Notes: generated by a model not told the origin, from the sequence alone. A stretch of 33,890 nt of DNA from an uncultured Alphaproteobacteria bacterium (GCA_937995535.1 CALKJU010000001.1:1-33890), one strand, 5' to 3'. Positions 14,789-23,607 are shown, counted from the first letter of the stretch. Numbers and translations: made by a program.

Positions 14789-16195
14789 ATGAGCACGGTG
14801 CGTCGAAGGGTGCGCCGCGGACTGGCGGCGTGCGTCTTGTGGCTCGGGGTAACGACGGGGCTACCCAGCAGCGAGCCGCTCGCCGACGACTTGGCGCTCG
14901 AGCAGCGCGTCGTCACCGCGACGCGCACCGCCGTCCGAGCCCAGCCCAGGCCCACGGCGAAGGTCGTCCGCTGGTACCCGATCGGTCGCCTCGCCACGAT
15001 CGTCGACGGACCGGTCGGCGAGGGCGACTCCGTCATGTGGCGACTGGACTTCGACGGCCTCGAGCGGGACCGGGTCATTGACGGCTGGGTGCGGGCCAGC
15101 GACCTCGCTCAACCCTATTTCCCACCCCGGAACTCCGCTGGCGGCTGGCGCTCGTTGGTGCCGCGCGACGCGGAGCCCACCGAGGCGCAGAAGGCGGCGG
15201 TCCTCGAGCGCGGCGGCGTCGACTGGGACAAGCTCAAGCTCGCCCGCGATTACAGCGCGAGCTTCGGCACCGCGAACACCAGCGTGCTGGTGATCCGCAA
15301 CGGCTATGTCGTCGGCGACTGGGGCAGCCAGTCGCAGTACACGCTGGCCTCGGTGTCGAAAGGCCTGGCCGGGTTGACCGTGATGAAGCTCATCGACATG
15401 TCGGAGGCCGGCAGCCTGGGCGTGGCGCTCGACCTCGACACCCCGGCGCACGAGCTCCTGCCCGAGCAATGGCTCGCCGGCGATCCCGACAGCGCCAAGA
15501 AGGCGATCCGCATCCGGCACTTCCTGACGCACACTTCCGGGCTCGAGGCGCACGACGTTCCGGGCATCGCCGACTATTATAACATCATGATGAGCCTGCC
15601 GGTGTTGCACCCGCCCTACACGGTCTGGTCGTACACCTCGGCGGGCATCGACCTGATGAGCATCGCGATCCAGCGTGCGACGGGAATGCTGCTCGGCGAC
15701 TCCTTCAACCAGTTGGTCGCTGCGCCGATCGGCGCCGGCAACTTCCGGTGGAACAACACGGCGGGCTTCACCCGCGCCTCGTCGACGGCCGGTTCGACGC
15801 CGCGCGACCTCGCTCGGATCGGTTACCTGATGTTGCACCACGGCCGGTGGGACCGCGGCGCCGGGCAGGAGGTCATCGTCAGCCGCGAGCGGATTCGGGC
15901 CCTGCAATATGGCTGCGGTTGCGGCGACCTCACCTACGGCGGCACCGGCTGGCCCTATGGGCCGCGCGTGGCGGGCATGACCTGGTGGAACAACCTCACC
16001 GGCGAGCTGCTCGGCGAGAGCGTGCCGGGCGACGCCGTCCTGACCAGCGGGCTGCGCGAGACGCTCCTGGTCGTCGTCCGCAGCCGCAACCTGGTCGTTG
16101 TCCGCTTCGGTCTCACGCCGCGCAGCCTGGACGAGTTCCGCCGCGTGTTCATGGGGTATGTCATGGCTTCGCTGAAGGCGCCGAAGTCGTTGTAG
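14789..16195 (+). CDS. Exported SH3b plus beta-lactamase-like serine hydrolase, copy 4
   Basis: A 468-residue paralogue with a signal peptide ([18 protein letters not shown]), SH3b domain ([20 protein letters not shown] to [13 protein letters not shown]) and hydrolase domain. Ser188 and Lys191 lie in SVSK, and Tyr282 in Y-T-S. The third region is [15 protein letters not shown] is at Cys376/Cys378. The ATG at 14789 has GGAGGGG 7 nt upstream. An in-frame ATG at 14753 overlaps the copy-3 stop and would add 12 residues. The open frame also extends far upstream inside copy 3, but that is an out-of-frame shadow and not a fusion. The array ends 86 nt before ihfB. Confidence 0.85.
   Translation: MSTVRRRVRRGLAACVLWLGVTTGLPSSEPLADDLALEQRVVTATRTAVRAQPRPTAKVVRWYPIGRLATIVDGPVGEGDSVMWRLDFDGLERDRVIDGWVRASDLAQPYFPPRNSAGGWRSLVPRDAEPTEAQKAAVLERGGVDWDKLKLARDYSASFGTANTSVLVIRNGYVVGDWGSQSQYTLASVSKGLAGLTVMKLIDMSEAGSLGVALDLDTPAHELLPEQWLAGDPDSAKKAIRIRHFLTHTSGLEAHDVPGIADYYNIMMSLPVLHPPYTVWSYTSAGIDLMSIAIQRATGMLLGDSFNQLVAAPIGAGNFRWNNTAGFTRASSTAGSTPRDLARIGYLMLHHGRWDRGAGQEVIVSRERIRALQYGCGCGDLTYGGTGWPYGPRVAGMTWWNNLTGELLGESVPGDAVLTSGLRETLLVVVRSRNLVVVRFGLTPRSLDEFRRVFMGYVMASLKAPKSL
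15232..15303 (+). repeat. 72-bp exact repeat shared with copy 3 (second occurrence)
   Basis: Identical to 13799-13870. A second near-identical patch lies around the [20 protein letters not shown] codons of both genes (near 14610-14670 and 16050-16110), broken by single synonymous changes. Confidence 0.85.
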
Positions 16196-16218
16196 GCGGC
16201 GCGGCCAGTTCCTTGACC

Positions 16219-16255
16219 CCCCGCCGGCCGTTTGGCACGCTGCCGACCGGCGGGG
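16219..16255 (+). terminator. GC-rich inverted repeat between the hydrolase array and ihfB
   Basis: CCCCGCCGG (16219-16227) and CCGGCGGGG (16247-16255) are perfect 9-bp arms around a 19-nt loop. They lie 23 nt after the copy-4 stop and 26 nt before the ihfB start. No T-run follows. It may stop array transcripts or structure the ihfB leader. A TTGACC at 16214-16219 overlaps its edge, but no matching -10 was found. Confidence 0.4.
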
Positions 16256-16281
16256 CGGCGGCGCGCCCGGGCGGAAATGGC

Positions 16282-16566
16282 ATGACCAAGTCGGACCTCA
16301 TCAGGCGTCTCGCCGAGGCGAACCGGCATCTCTACATCCGCGACATCGAGAAGATCGTGGCGACGGTGTTCGAGGAGATCAGCGCGGCGCTGGCCCGCGG
16401 CGACCGGGTCGAGCTGCGCGGCTTCGGTGCCTTCTCGGTGCGCGACCGTGACGCCCGGCTCGGCCGCAACCCGCGCACCGGCGACGAGGTGCGCGTGCCC
16501 GACAAGGTCGTCCCCTATTTCAAGACCGGCAAGGAGCTGCGGCTCCGGCTGAACATGACGGAGTGA
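16282..16566 (+). CDS. ihfB: Integration host factor subunit beta
   Basis: A 94-residue DNA-bending protein of the HU/IHF family. The helical N-terminus reads [14 protein letters not shown]. The beta arm has [19 protein letters not shown], and the family signature [13 protein letters not shown] includes the intercalating proline (Pro64). The sequence ends [12 protein letters not shown]. With the alpha subunit it bends DNA at promoters; it is also a common co-factor for sigma-54 promoters such as the flagellin promoter in this window (inference). In alphaproteobacteria this gene usually follows rpsA and precedes lapA. lapA follows here, but rpsA is replaced by the hydrolase array. Confidence 0.94.
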   Translation: MTKSDLIRRLAEANRHLYIRDIEKIVATVFEEISAALARGDRVELRGFGAFSVRDRDARLGRNPRTGDEVRVPDKVVPYFKTGKELRLRLNMTE

Positions 16567-16603
16567 CGCGGCGGCCGTCGGACCGTCGCCGGAAGGGAGC
16601 CCG

Positions 16604-16951
16604 ATGCGCAAGATCGTGCGGACGCTGCTGAGCCTCGTCGGCCTGCTCGTGGTGATGGTGTTCGCGATCGGCAACCGGGGGCCGGTCGAGGTCAGCTACT
16701 GGCCGCTGCCCTTCTCTCAGGTCGTGCCCCTCTGGTACGTGGTCCTCGCGGCGCTGATCATCGGCGTCGCGCTGGGCGCCGCCGCGATGTGGCTGTCCGG
16801 CCATCGCAGCCGCGTCGCGCTCCGCCGCCTGCGCGACGAGGTCAGCGGCTATCGCTACGAGGCGCAGCAGCGCCGGCTCGCCGAGGAGCGCGCCGCCGCC
16901 GAGGCGCGGCGCAACCGCAGTCTCGCCCTGCCACCCGCCAAGGCCGCCTGA
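16604..16951 (+). CDS. lapA: LapA-domain membrane protein
   Basis: A 115-residue inner-membrane protein. Two hydrophobic segments (about residues 5-22 and 43-65) flank a short periplasmic loop containing RGPVEVSYWPLPF. They are followed by a charged helical, coiled-coil-like tail (RLRDEVSGYRYEAQQRRLAE). This is the LapA (DUF1049) layout; in E. coli LapA works with LapB in control of lipopolysaccharide synthesis. The lapB gene is not adjacent here. The start is supported by GGAAGGGAG upstream. It lies 37 nt after ihfB and probably shares its transcript. Confidence 0.85.
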   Translation: MRKIVRTLLSLVGLLVVMVFAIGNRGPVEVSYWPLPFSQVVPLWYVVLAALIIGVALGAAAMWLSGHRSRVALRRLRDEVSGYRYEAQQRRLAEERAAAEARRNRSLALPPAKAA

Positions 16952-16961
16952 GCCGCCGCCG

Positions 16962-17906
16962 TTGCTGCGCGTCGTCGACGCGGCCGCGGTCCACGCGGCG
17001 CTACCCTACCCGGTGCTGATCGAGGCCTTGCGCGAGGGCTTCGCGCAGGGCGCGGAGGTCCCGACCCGCCACCATCACACCGTGCCGCGGCCCGGTGCCG
17101 ACCCCGCCGTGCTGCTCCTGATGCCGGCCTGGCAGCCCGGCGCCGCCACGGGCGTCAAGCTGGTGCATATCTGCGCCGGCAACGAGCGGCGCGGCCTGCC
17201 CTCGGTGCAGGGCCTGTACCTGCTGTTCGATGGCCCGACCGGCACGCCGCAGGCGCTCCTCGACGGTGCTTCGCTGACCCTGCGCCGCACCGCCGCGACC
17301 TCGGCGTTGGCGGCGCGGCTGCTCGCCCGGCCCGAGGCGGCGCGGCTGCTCGTGGTCGGCGCCGGAGCGCTCGGCCCGCACCTGGCTCGCGCCCACGCGG
17401 CCTGCTTCGCGCTGACCGCGATCCGGATCTGGAACCGGACGACGGCGCGGGCCGAGGCGGTGGTCGCGGAGCTGGCCAGCGAGGGCCTCCCGGCCGAGGT
17501 CACGACCGATCTCGCCGCTGCCCTCGCCTGGGCCGACATCGTCAGCTGCGCCACGATGAGCCGGACGCCGCTGGTCCAGGGTGACCTCCTGCGCCCCGGG
17601 ACCCACGTCGACCTCGTCGGCGCCTTCACCTCGGAGATGCGCGAGAGCGACGACGCGCTGATGCGCCGTGCCGAGCTGTTCGTCGACACGCGGGCCGGCG
17701 CGCTGGCCGAGGCCGGCGACATCCTCCTCGCCATTGCCGCGGGCGCGCTCGATCCGGCGGCGATCCGCGCCGAACTGGCCGAGTTGGTCCGCGGCTCCGC
17801 CCCCGGCCGGAGCGGGCCCGCGGCCGTGACGGTCTTCAAGTCGGTCGGCTACGCGCTCGAGGATCTGGTGGCCGCCCGCCTCGTGGTCGCGCGGCTCGAC
17901 GCCTGA
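16962..17906 (+). CDS. Ornithine cyclodeaminase / mu-crystallin family protein
   Basis: A 314-residue NAD(P)-dependent enzyme. Family motifs in order are GVKLVHICAGNERRGLPSVQ with the substrate lysine (Lys66), ALLDGASLTLRRTAATSALA with Arg109, the Rossmann loop VVGAGALG (131-138), and HVDLVGAFTSEMRESDD with a probable catalytic Asp230. Members deaminate and cyclise ornithine to proline, or act as delta-1-pyrroline-2-carboxylate/ketimine reductases. The glycine loop GAGALG differs from the more usual GAGxQA. The TTG start lies 10 nt after the lapA stop. proC elsewhere in the window already supplies the final step of proline synthesis, so a catabolic or imine-reductase role is as likely. Confidence 0.85.
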   Translation: MLRVVDAAAVHAALPYPVLIEALREGFAQGAEVPTRHHHTVPRPGADPAVLLLMPAWQPGAATGVKLVHICAGNERRGLPSVQGLYLLFDGPTGTPQALLDGASLTLRRTAATSALAARLLARPEAARLLVVGAGALGPHLARAHAACFALTAIRIWNRTTARAEAVVAELASEGLPAEVTTDLAAALAWADIVSCATMSRTPLVQGDLLRPGTHVDLVGAFTSEMRESDDALMRRAELFVDTRAGALAEAGDILLAIAAGALDPAAIRAELAELVRGSAPGRSGPAAVTVFKSVGYALEDLVAARLVVARLDA

Positions 17907-17913
17907 GCGGCCC

Positions 17914-17930
17914 GGCGCTTTTGCAGCGCC
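17914..17930 (+). other. Short hairpin after the ornithine-cyclodeaminase gene
   Basis: GGCGCT and AGCGCC enclose TTTGC, a 6-bp stem 8 nt after the stop codon. It overlaps the -35 of the next promoter and lacks a T-run, so a terminator role is uncertain. Confidence 0.35.
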
Positions 17931-17949
17931 TCGGGGCGGCTGCTATAAG
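17921..17949 (+). promoter_or_regulatory. Sigma-70-type promoter for pyrF-trpFBA-accD-folC
   Basis: TTGCAG (17921-17926) and TATAAG (17944-17949) are separated by exactly 17 nt. The -10 matches consensus at five of six positions. The predicted start is near 17956, giving a leader of about 18 nt to the pyrF ATG. The -10 lies within a 7-bp inverted repeat (GGCGGCT...AGCCGCC, 17935-17954), a possible operator or a coincidence of GC-rich sequence. No trp attenuator leader peptide is present. Confidence 0.6.
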
Positions 17950-17973
17950 CCGCCGCCGCCTCGAGACTGGACG

Positions 17974-18684
17974 ATGCCGACGCCTTCGCCCTTCGCGAAC
18001 CCGATCTTCTGCGCCATCGATCGGCCCGACCTGCCGGGCGCTCTGGCGCTCGCCCGCGCGCTCGAGGGCGCCGTCGGCGGGCTCAAGGTCGGCCTCGAGC
18101 TGTTCACGGCCACCGGCCCGGACGGGGTGCGTGCGATCGTCGCCCAGGGCCTGCCGGTCTTTCTCGACCTCAAGCTGCACGACATCCCGAACACGGTGGC
18201 CGGCGCGGTGCGCGCCGCCTGCACCCTGCGCCCGGCGATGCTGACGCTCCACGCCGCCGGCGGGGCGGCCATGCTCCGTGCCGCGGTCGAGGCTGCCGGT
18301 CCTGAGCGGCCCTGGCTGCTCGGCGTGACGCTGCTGACCAGCCTCGGGCCGGCCGACCTCGCGGCCACCGGAATCGCCGGCCCGCCCGAGCAGCATGTCC
18401 TGCGCATGGCCGAGCTGTGCGCCGCTTGCGGGCTCGACGGGGTGATCTGCTCGCCGCACGAGATCGCCCCGCTGCGGCGGCGATTCGGTGCCGCGCTGAG
18501 GCTCGTCGTGCCCGGCATCCGCGGTGCCGGCGACGCCAGGGGCGACCAGCAGCGCACCATGCCGGCGGCCGATGCGCTGGCGCTCGGCGCGGACCTCCTG
18601 GTGGTCGGCCGGCCGATCACCGCCGCCGCCGATCCCCGCGCCGCCGCGATCGCGCTCCTCGCCGGCCTGCCGCGGGCCGCCTGA
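17974..18684 (+). CDS. pyrF: Orotidine 5'-phosphate decarboxylase
   Basis: A 236-residue TIM-barrel enzyme that converts OMP to UMP, the last step of UMP synthesis. The N-terminal strand carries FCAIDRPD. The lysine of VGGLKVGLELF follows. The active-site signature FLDLKLHDIPNTV includes Asp65, Lys67 and Asp70. The phosphate-binding end reads LVVPGIRGAGDARGDQQR and LLVVGRPIT. Length is normal for the bacterial type. It is the first gene after a good promoter and is followed 1 nt later by trpF. Pairing of pyrF with trpF is common in alphaproteobacteria. Confidence 0.95.
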   Translation: MPTPSPFANPIFCAIDRPDLPGALALARALEGAVGGLKVGLELFTATGPDGVRAIVAQGLPVFLDLKLHDIPNTVAGAVRAACTLRPAMLTLHAAGGAAMLRAAVEAAGPERPWLLGVTLLTSLGPADLAATGIAGPPEQHVLRMAELCAACGLDGVICSPHEIAPLRRRFGAALRLVVPGIRGAGDARGDQQRTMPAADALALGADLLVVGRPITAAADPRAAAIALLAGLPRAA

Positions 18685-18685
18685 C

Positions 18686-19351
18686 ATGGCGCAGTTCCAC
18701 ATCAAGATCTGCGGCATCCGCGACGCGACGGCGCTCAACTGCGCGGTCGCGCATGGCGCCGACCTCGTCGGCTTCATCTTCTATCCGCCTTCGCCACGGG
18801 CCATCGATCTGTTCGCCGCGGCCGAGCTCGCCACCTCGGTGCCGGACCGGGTCGGCACCGTGGGCGTGCTGGTCGACCCCGACGACCGCACGCTGGACGG
18901 CCTGCTCGCCCACGTCTCGCTCGACCTGTTGCAGCTCCACGGCGCGGAGACACCGGAGCGCGTGGTGGCGATCCGCGAGCGTACCGGCTGCCGGGTGATG
19001 AAGGCCCTGCGCGTGCGCGACGCTGCCGACCTCGCCGAGGTCGGGGTCTACGCCGAGGCGGCCGATCTGATCATGCTCGACGCCAAGCCGCCGCAGGGTG
19101 CCGTGCTTCCCGGCGGCAACGGACTGAGCTTCGACTGGGAGTTGGCGCGCGGCTTCCGTTGCCCGCGACCTTGGGCGCTGGCCGGCGGGCTCGAGGCCGG
19201 TAATCTCGCCGCCGCGGTCGCCGCCACGGCGGCCGACATCTACGACGTGTCGTCCGGTGTCGAGTCCGCACCGGGCGTAAAGGACCCCCTGAAGATCCGC
19301 GCCTTCCTCGAGATGGCGGCGAGGCTGCGCGAGACCCGAGCCGACCAGTGA
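18686..19351 (+). CDS. trpF: Phosphoribosylanthranilate isomerase
   Basis: A 221-residue TIM-barrel enzyme of tryptophan synthesis that isomerises phosphoribosylanthranilate to the carboxyphenylamino-deoxyribulose phosphate. [11 protein letters not shown] carries the catalytic cysteine (Cys9). Later motifs are [26 protein letters not shown], the catalytic aspartate in LIMLDAKPP, and the phosphate-binding [10 protein letters not shown] and [13 protein letters not shown]. Its stop overlaps the trpB start by GTGA. The trpC, trpD and trpE genes are not in this window, as expected for lineages with split trp operons. Confidence 0.96.
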   Translation: MAQFHIKICGIRDATALNCAVAHGADLVGFIFYPPSPRAIDLFAAAELATSVPDRVGTVGVLVDPDDRTLDGLLAHVSLDLLQLHGAETPERVVAIRERTGCRVMKALRVRDAADLAEVGVYAEAADLIMLDAKPPQGAVLPGGNGLSFDWELARGFRCPRPWALAGGLEAGNLAAAVAATAADIYDVSSGVESAPGVKDPLKIRAFLEMAARLRETRADQ

Positions 19352-20568
19352 GCGAGATGAGCCTGATCAACAGCTACCGCGCCGGGCCGGACGAGCGCGG
19401 CCATTTCGGCATCTATGGCGGCCGCTTCGTCGCCGAGACCCTGATGCCCCTGATCCTGGAACTCGAGCGCGCCTATAACCAGGCCCGCCGCGATCCCGCG
19501 TTCCTGGCCGAGCTCGACGTCTGGCTGAAGGACTATGTCGGCCGCCCGAGCCCGCTCTACCTGGCCGAGCGGCTGACCGACCACCTGCGCGGCGCCAAGA
19601 TCTACCTCAAGCGCGACGAGCTGAACCACACCGGCGCGCACAAGATCAACAACTGCATCGGCCAGATCATGCTGGCCCGGCGCATGGGCAAGACCCGGAT
19701 CATCGCCGAGACCGGGGCCGGCCAGCACGGTGTGGCGACCGCCACCGTGGCCGCCCGCTTCGGCCTGCCCTGCGTGATCTACATGGGCGAGGTCGACATC
19801 GCGCGGCAGCAGCCGAACGTCTTCCGCATGCGCCTGCTCGGCGCCGAGGTCCGTCCGGTTTCCTCCGGCTCGCGCACACTCAAGGACGCGATGAACGAGG
19901 CGCTGCGCGACTGGGTCACCAACGTCCACGACACTTTCTACATCATCGGCAGCGTCGCCGGACCGCACCCCTATCCGGCCATGGTCCGCGACTTCCAGGC
20001 GGTGATCGGCCACGAGGCGAAGGCGCAGATCCTGGAGAAGGAGGGCCGGCTGCCCGACCTGCTGGTCGCCGCCGTCGGCGGCGGCTCCAACGCCATGGGC
20101 CTGTTCCACCCGTTCCTCGACGACCGCGAGGTGCGGATCGTCGCGGTCGAGGCCGCCGGCGACGGGATCGCGACCGGCCGCCACGCGGCGGCGATGAGTG
20201 CCGGCCGGCCGGGCGTGCTGCACGGCTCGCGCTCCTACCTCCTGCAGGACGACGACGGCCAGGTGATCGAGCCGCACTCGATCTCGGCCGGGCTCGACTA
20301 TCCGGGCATCGGTCCCGAGCACTCCTGGCTCAAGGACGTGGGGCGGATCGAGGTGGAGGCGGTCACCGACCGCGAGGCGCTCGACGCCTTCCAGCTCTGC
20401 GCCGCGCTCGAGGGGATCCTGCCGGCGCTCGAACCCGCGCACGCGCTGGCCCAGGTCATCAAGCTGGCACCCACCCTGCCGCGCGACAACATCATCATCA
20501 TGAACTTGTGCGGACGGGGCGACAAGGACATCTACACGGTGGCGCAGCATCTGGGCGTGAAGCTGTGA
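19348..20568 (+). CDS. trpB: Tryptophan synthase beta chain
   Basis: A 406-residue PLP enzyme that condenses indole with L-serine to give tryptophan, in complex with TrpA. The PLP lysine is Lys99 in [12 protein letters not shown]. The PLP-phosphate loop is [25 protein letters not shown] lies near the N-terminus, [10 protein letters not shown] in the middle, and [19 protein letters not shown] near the C-terminus. This is the canonical TrpB1 type. The GTG at 19348 overlaps the trpF stop, and its own stop overlaps the trpA GTG. An in-frame ATG three codons later is a possible alternative start. Confidence 0.97.
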   Translation: MSEMSLINSYRAGPDERGHFGIYGGRFVAETLMPLILELERAYNQARRDPAFLAELDVWLKDYVGRPSPLYLAERLTDHLRGAKIYLKRDELNHTGAHKINNCIGQIMLARRMGKTRIIAETGAGQHGVATATVAARFGLPCVIYMGEVDIARQQPNVFRMRLLGAEVRPVSSGSRTLKDAMNEALRDWVTNVHDTFYIIGSVAGPHPYPAMVRDFQAVIGHEAKAQILEKEGRLPDLLVAAVGGGSNAMGLFHPFLDDREVRIVAVEAAGDGIATGRHAAAMSAGRPGVLHGSRSYLLQDDDGQVIEPHSISAGLDYPGIGPEHSWLKDVGRIEVEAVTDREALDAFQLCAALEGILPALEPAHALAQVIKLAPTLPRDNIIIMNLCGRGDKDIYTVAQHLGVKL

Positions 20569-21374
20569 GCGGCCGGATCGAGGCCCGCTTCGCGCGTCTG
20601 CGCGCCGAGGGCCGCGCCGGGCTCGTCACCTATCTCTGCGCCGGCGATCCCGATCTCGCCACCTCCGAGGCGCTGCTCGGCGGTCTTGCGGCCGCCGGCG
20701 CCGATCTCGTCGAGATCGGCATGCCGTTCACCGATCCCATGGCCGACGGGCCGGCGATCCAGGCGGCGGCGCTGCGCGCGCTCCAGGCCGGTACGACCTT
20801 GCCGCGGACGCTCGACCTGGTCCGCCGCCTGCGCGCCCGCGACGGCGACACGCCTTTCGTCCTCATGGGCTACTACAATCCGATCCACGCCTTCGGCCGG
20901 CTCCGCTTCCTCGACGCGGCGGTCGAGGCCGGGGTCGACGGCCTGATCGTCGTCGACCTGCCGCCCGAGGAGGACGAGGAGCTGTGCCTGCCGGCGCGCG
21001 AGCGCGGCCTGGCGTTCATCCGCCTCGCCACGCCGACCACCGACGCCGCGCGCCTGCCGGTCGTGCTGCGCAATGCGAGCGGCTTCCTCTACTACGTGTC
21101 GATCACCGGGATCACTGGTGCGGCGGCGCCGGTGGCGCAGCAGGTCGGCGACGCGCTGGCGCGCATCCGCCCGCACACCGACCTGCCGGTCGCGGTCGGG
21201 TTCGGCATCCGCGAGCCGGCCCAGGCGGCGGAGATCGCGCGCCACGCCGACGCGGCCGTGGTCGGCTCGGCACTGGTCGATCTCGTCGCCCGCGGCGGCG
21301 CGGACATGGTCGCGGCGGTGCACGGCAAGGTGCAGGCGCTCGCCGCGGCGGTCCACGGAGCCCGCGGCCGGTGA
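20565..21374 (+). CDS. trpA: Tryptophan synthase alpha chain
   Basis: A 269-residue TIM-barrel subunit that cleaves indole-3-glycerol phosphate and passes indole to TrpB. The motif [20 protein letters not shown] carries the catalytic Glu and Asp. Later motifs are [34 protein letters not shown] and [13 protein letters not shown], with phosphate-binding GSALVDL near the end. Coupled by GTGA overlaps to trpB upstream and accD downstream. Confidence 0.97.
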   Translation: MSGRIEARFARLRAEGRAGLVTYLCAGDPDLATSEALLGGLAAAGADLVEIGMPFTDPMADGPAIQAAALRALQAGTTLPRTLDLVRRLRARDGDTPFVLMGYYNPIHAFGRLRFLDAAVEAGVDGLIVVDLPPEEDEELCLPARERGLAFIRLATPTTDAARLPVVLRNASGFLYYVSITGITGAAAPVAQQVGDALARIRPHTDLPVAVGFGIREPAQAAEIARHADAAVVGSALVDLVARGGADMVAAVHGKVQALAAAVHGARGR

Positions 21375-22324
21375 ACTGGCTCACCAGCTATGTCCGGCCG
21401 AAGCTGCGCGCCCTGGTCGGCCGCGAGCGCGCGGAGATGCCCGAGAACCTCTGGCATCAATGCCCGTCCTGCGAGCGCATGGTCTTCCATCGCGACCTCG
21501 AGACCAACCAGCGCGTCTGCCCGCAATGCGGCTTCCACATGCGCGTCGGGCCGGAGTTCCGCTTCAACGCGCTGTTCGACGCCGCAAGCTGGCAGCGCAT
21601 CGAGCTGCCCAAGGTCGCGGTCGATCCGCTCAAGTTCCGGGACCAGAAGCGCTACACCGACCGGCTCAAGGAGGCGCAGGCGCGAACCAAGGCGCAGGAC
21701 GCGGTCGAGGCCGCGCACGGCCGCATCGACGGTCTGCCGGCCGTCATCGCGGTGATGAACTTCGAGTTCATGGCCGGGTCGATGGGTGCCGCGGTGGGCG
21801 AGGCGTTCATCACCGCGGCGCGCCTCGCCGTGCTCCAGGAGGCGGCGTTCATCGTCGTCACCGCGTCCGGCGGCGCGCGCATGCAGGAGGGCACGCTGTC
21901 GCTGATGCAGATGGCGCGGACCACCATCGCGGTGACCGAGGTCCGCGAGGCCGGCCTGCCGTACATCGTCATCCTCACCGATCCGACCACCGGCGGGGTG
22001 ACCGCGTCCTTCGCCATGCTGGGCGACATCCACCTCGCCGAGCCGGGTGCGGTGATCGGCTTCGCCGGCCAGCGGGTCATCGAGCAGACGATCCGCGAGA
22101 AGCTGCCGGACGGCTTCCAGCGCGCCGAGTACCTGCTCGAGCACGGCATGATCGACGCGGTCGTGCACCGCTTCGAGCTGCGCGCGACACTGGCGCGGCT
22201 CCTCGACCTGTTGCGCCGTCGCGACCGCGCCGATGAGGCGCGCCCGGCGGGGGCCGTGCCGGTGGTCGTCGCGGCCCCGGTCGTCGAGCAGGCGGAGACG
22301 GCCGATGCAGGCGCCGCCGAGTGA
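21371..22324 (+). CDS. accD: Acetyl-CoA carboxylase carboxyltransferase subunit beta
   Basis: A 317-residue subunit of acetyl-CoA carboxylase, which makes malonyl-CoA for fatty-acid synthesis. An N-terminal zinc ribbon has four cysteines (Cys31, Cys34, Cys50, Cys53). The crotonase-fold carboxyltransferase domain carries [53 protein letters not shown] and [12 protein letters not shown]. The last about 30 residues form an Ala/Val-rich tail. The GTG at 21371 overlaps the trpA stop. The trpA-accD-folC order is widely conserved in proteobacteria. The 3' end overlaps folC by 20 nt. Confidence 0.97.
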   Translation: MNWLTSYVRPKLRALVGRERAEMPENLWHQCPSCERMVFHRDLETNQRVCPQCGFHMRVGPEFRFNALFDAASWQRIELPKVAVDPLKFRDQKRYTDRLKEAQARTKAQDAVEAAHGRIDGLPAVIAVMNFEFMAGSMGAAVGEAFITAARLAVLQEAAFIVVTASGGARMQEGTLSLMQMARTTIAVTEVREAGLPYIVILTDPTTGGVTASFAMLGDIHLAEPGAVIGFAGQRVIEQTIREKLPDGFQRAEYLLEHGMIDAVVHRFELRATLARLLDLLRRRDRADEARPAGAVPVVVAAPVVEQAETADAGAAE

Positions 22325-23594
22325 GGCGATCCTCGCTCGCCTGACCGCGCTGCATCCGAAGCGGATCGACCTCTCGCTCGGCCGAATCGAGCGACTGCTC
22401 GCGGCCCTGGGCCATCCCGAGCTGCGCCTGCCGCCGGTGGTCCACATCGCCGGCACCAACGGCAAGGGCTCGACGCTCGCCATGCTGGCGGCGATGCTGC
22501 GCGCCTCGGGCCGCCGCGTGCACCGCTACATCTCCCCGCACCTCGTCCGCTTCGCCGAGCGGATCCTGCTCGACGACGCGCCGATCGCCGAGGACCGGCT
22601 GGCCGATGCGCTCGCCCGCTGCGAGCGGGCCAATGCCGGCCAGCCGATCACCTTCTTCGAGATCACCACGGCGGCAGCGTTCCTCGCCATGGGCGAGGTG
22701 CCGGCCGATCTCGTGCTCCTGGAGACCGGCCTCGGCGGTCGGCTCGACGCGACCAACGTCGTGCCGCGCCCGCGGCTGGTCCTGATCTCACCGATCTCGA
22801 TGGACCACGAGGCGCATCTGGGGGCCACGATCGCCGCGATCGCTGGCGAGAAGGCCGGGATCCTCAAGCCGGGCGCGGCGACCATCGCCGGCCCGCAGCG
22901 GCCCGAGGCGGCCGAGGTGCTGATCGCGCGCGCCGCGGCGGTCGGGGCACCGCTCCTGCTCCACGGCCGCGACTGGTCGGTGCGCGCGGAACGTGGCGCG
23001 ATCTCGGTCAGCACGCCGCTCGCGACGACCCGCTGGCCGGCGCCGGCGCTGGCCGGCGTCCATCAGATCGAGAATGCCGGCCTCGCGGTGATGGCGGCGC
23101 AGGCGCTGCACGAGCTGGGTCTCGATGCCGCGACCATCGCCCGCGGGCTGCGCGAGGCGCGCTGGCCGGCGCGATTACAATGGCTCAGCCGCGGTCCGCT
23201 GCCGGCGGCGCTCACCCCCGGCTCGACGCTGCTGCTCGACGGCGGGCACAACCCTGCGGCCGGCGAGGCGCTCGCCGCCTCGCTGCGCGCCATGGCCGAC
23301 CCGCGCCCGCTGCGCCTCGTCGTCGGCATGCTGACGACCAAGGACGCCGCCGCCTTCCTCCGCCCGTTGGCCACGGTCGCCGAGGATCTGCACGCCGTGC
23401 CGCTCGGGCCCGAGCACGACGGCTGGCCGCCCGTGGCGCTCGCCGACGCGGCGCGGGCGCTGGGCCTGGCGGCACGCGCCGCGGCGAGCCCATCGGAGGC
23501 GATCGCCGCCATCGCCGCCGACGGCCGCCCCTCCCTCGTCCTGATCTGCGGCTCCCTCTACCTCGCCGGGACGGTGCTGGCCGAGAACGGGTGA
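22305..23594 (+). CDS. folC: Bifunctional folylpolyglutamate / dihydrofolate synthase
   Basis: A 429-residue Mur-ligase-like enzyme that adds glutamate to dihydropteroate and/or folates. The P-loop is GTNGKGS (50-56). Other motifs are YISPHLVRFAERI (folate loop), FFEITTAAAFLAM, LETGLGGRLDATNVV, ISMDHEAHLG and GEKAGILKPG. The C-terminal domain carries LLLDGGHNPAAGEAL. The ATG at 22305 lies inside the accD end in another frame and has GGAG 8 nt upstream, so it is translationally coupled. It ends 13 nt before the stop of the convergent aminopeptidase gene, with no terminator between them. Confidence 0.95.
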   Translation: MQAPPSEAILARLTALHPKRIDLSLGRIERLLAALGHPELRLPPVVHIAGTNGKGSTLAMLAAMLRASGRRVHRYISPHLVRFAERILLDDAPIAEDRLADALARCERANAGQPITFFEITTAAAFLAMGEVPADLVLLETGLGGRLDATNVVPRPRLVLISPISMDHEAHLGATIAAIAGEKAGILKPGAATIAGPQRPEAAEVLIARAAAVGAPLLLHGRDWSVRAERGAISVSTPLATTRWPAPALAGVHQIENAGLAVMAAQALHELGLDAATIARGLREARWPARLQWLSRGPLPAALTPGSTLLLDGGHNPAAGEALAASLRAMADPRPLRLVVGMLTTKDAAAFLRPLATVAEDLHAVPLGPEHDGWPPVALADAARALGLAARAAASPSEAIAAIAADGRPSLVLICGSLYLAGTVLAENG

Positions 23595-23607
23595 GCGCTG
23601 CGCCCGC

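Noticed and set aside
13364..16195. 943-codon frame that looks like a fusion of copy 3 and copy 4
   Set aside because: The first half reads copy 3 in the wrong frame (Arg-rich nonsense). Only the part from 14789 encodes the real copy 4.
10285..16195. Calling the array beta-lactamase resistance genes
   Set aside because: The Y-x-N and KTG-type motifs are altered and an SH3b domain is present. The fold is shared with esterases and amidases, so a resistance role is not supported.
16214..16242. TTGACC as the -35 of an ihfB promoter
   Set aside because: The -10 position at 17-nt spacing reads CACGCT, and the box overlaps the inverted-repeat arm. Not enough support.
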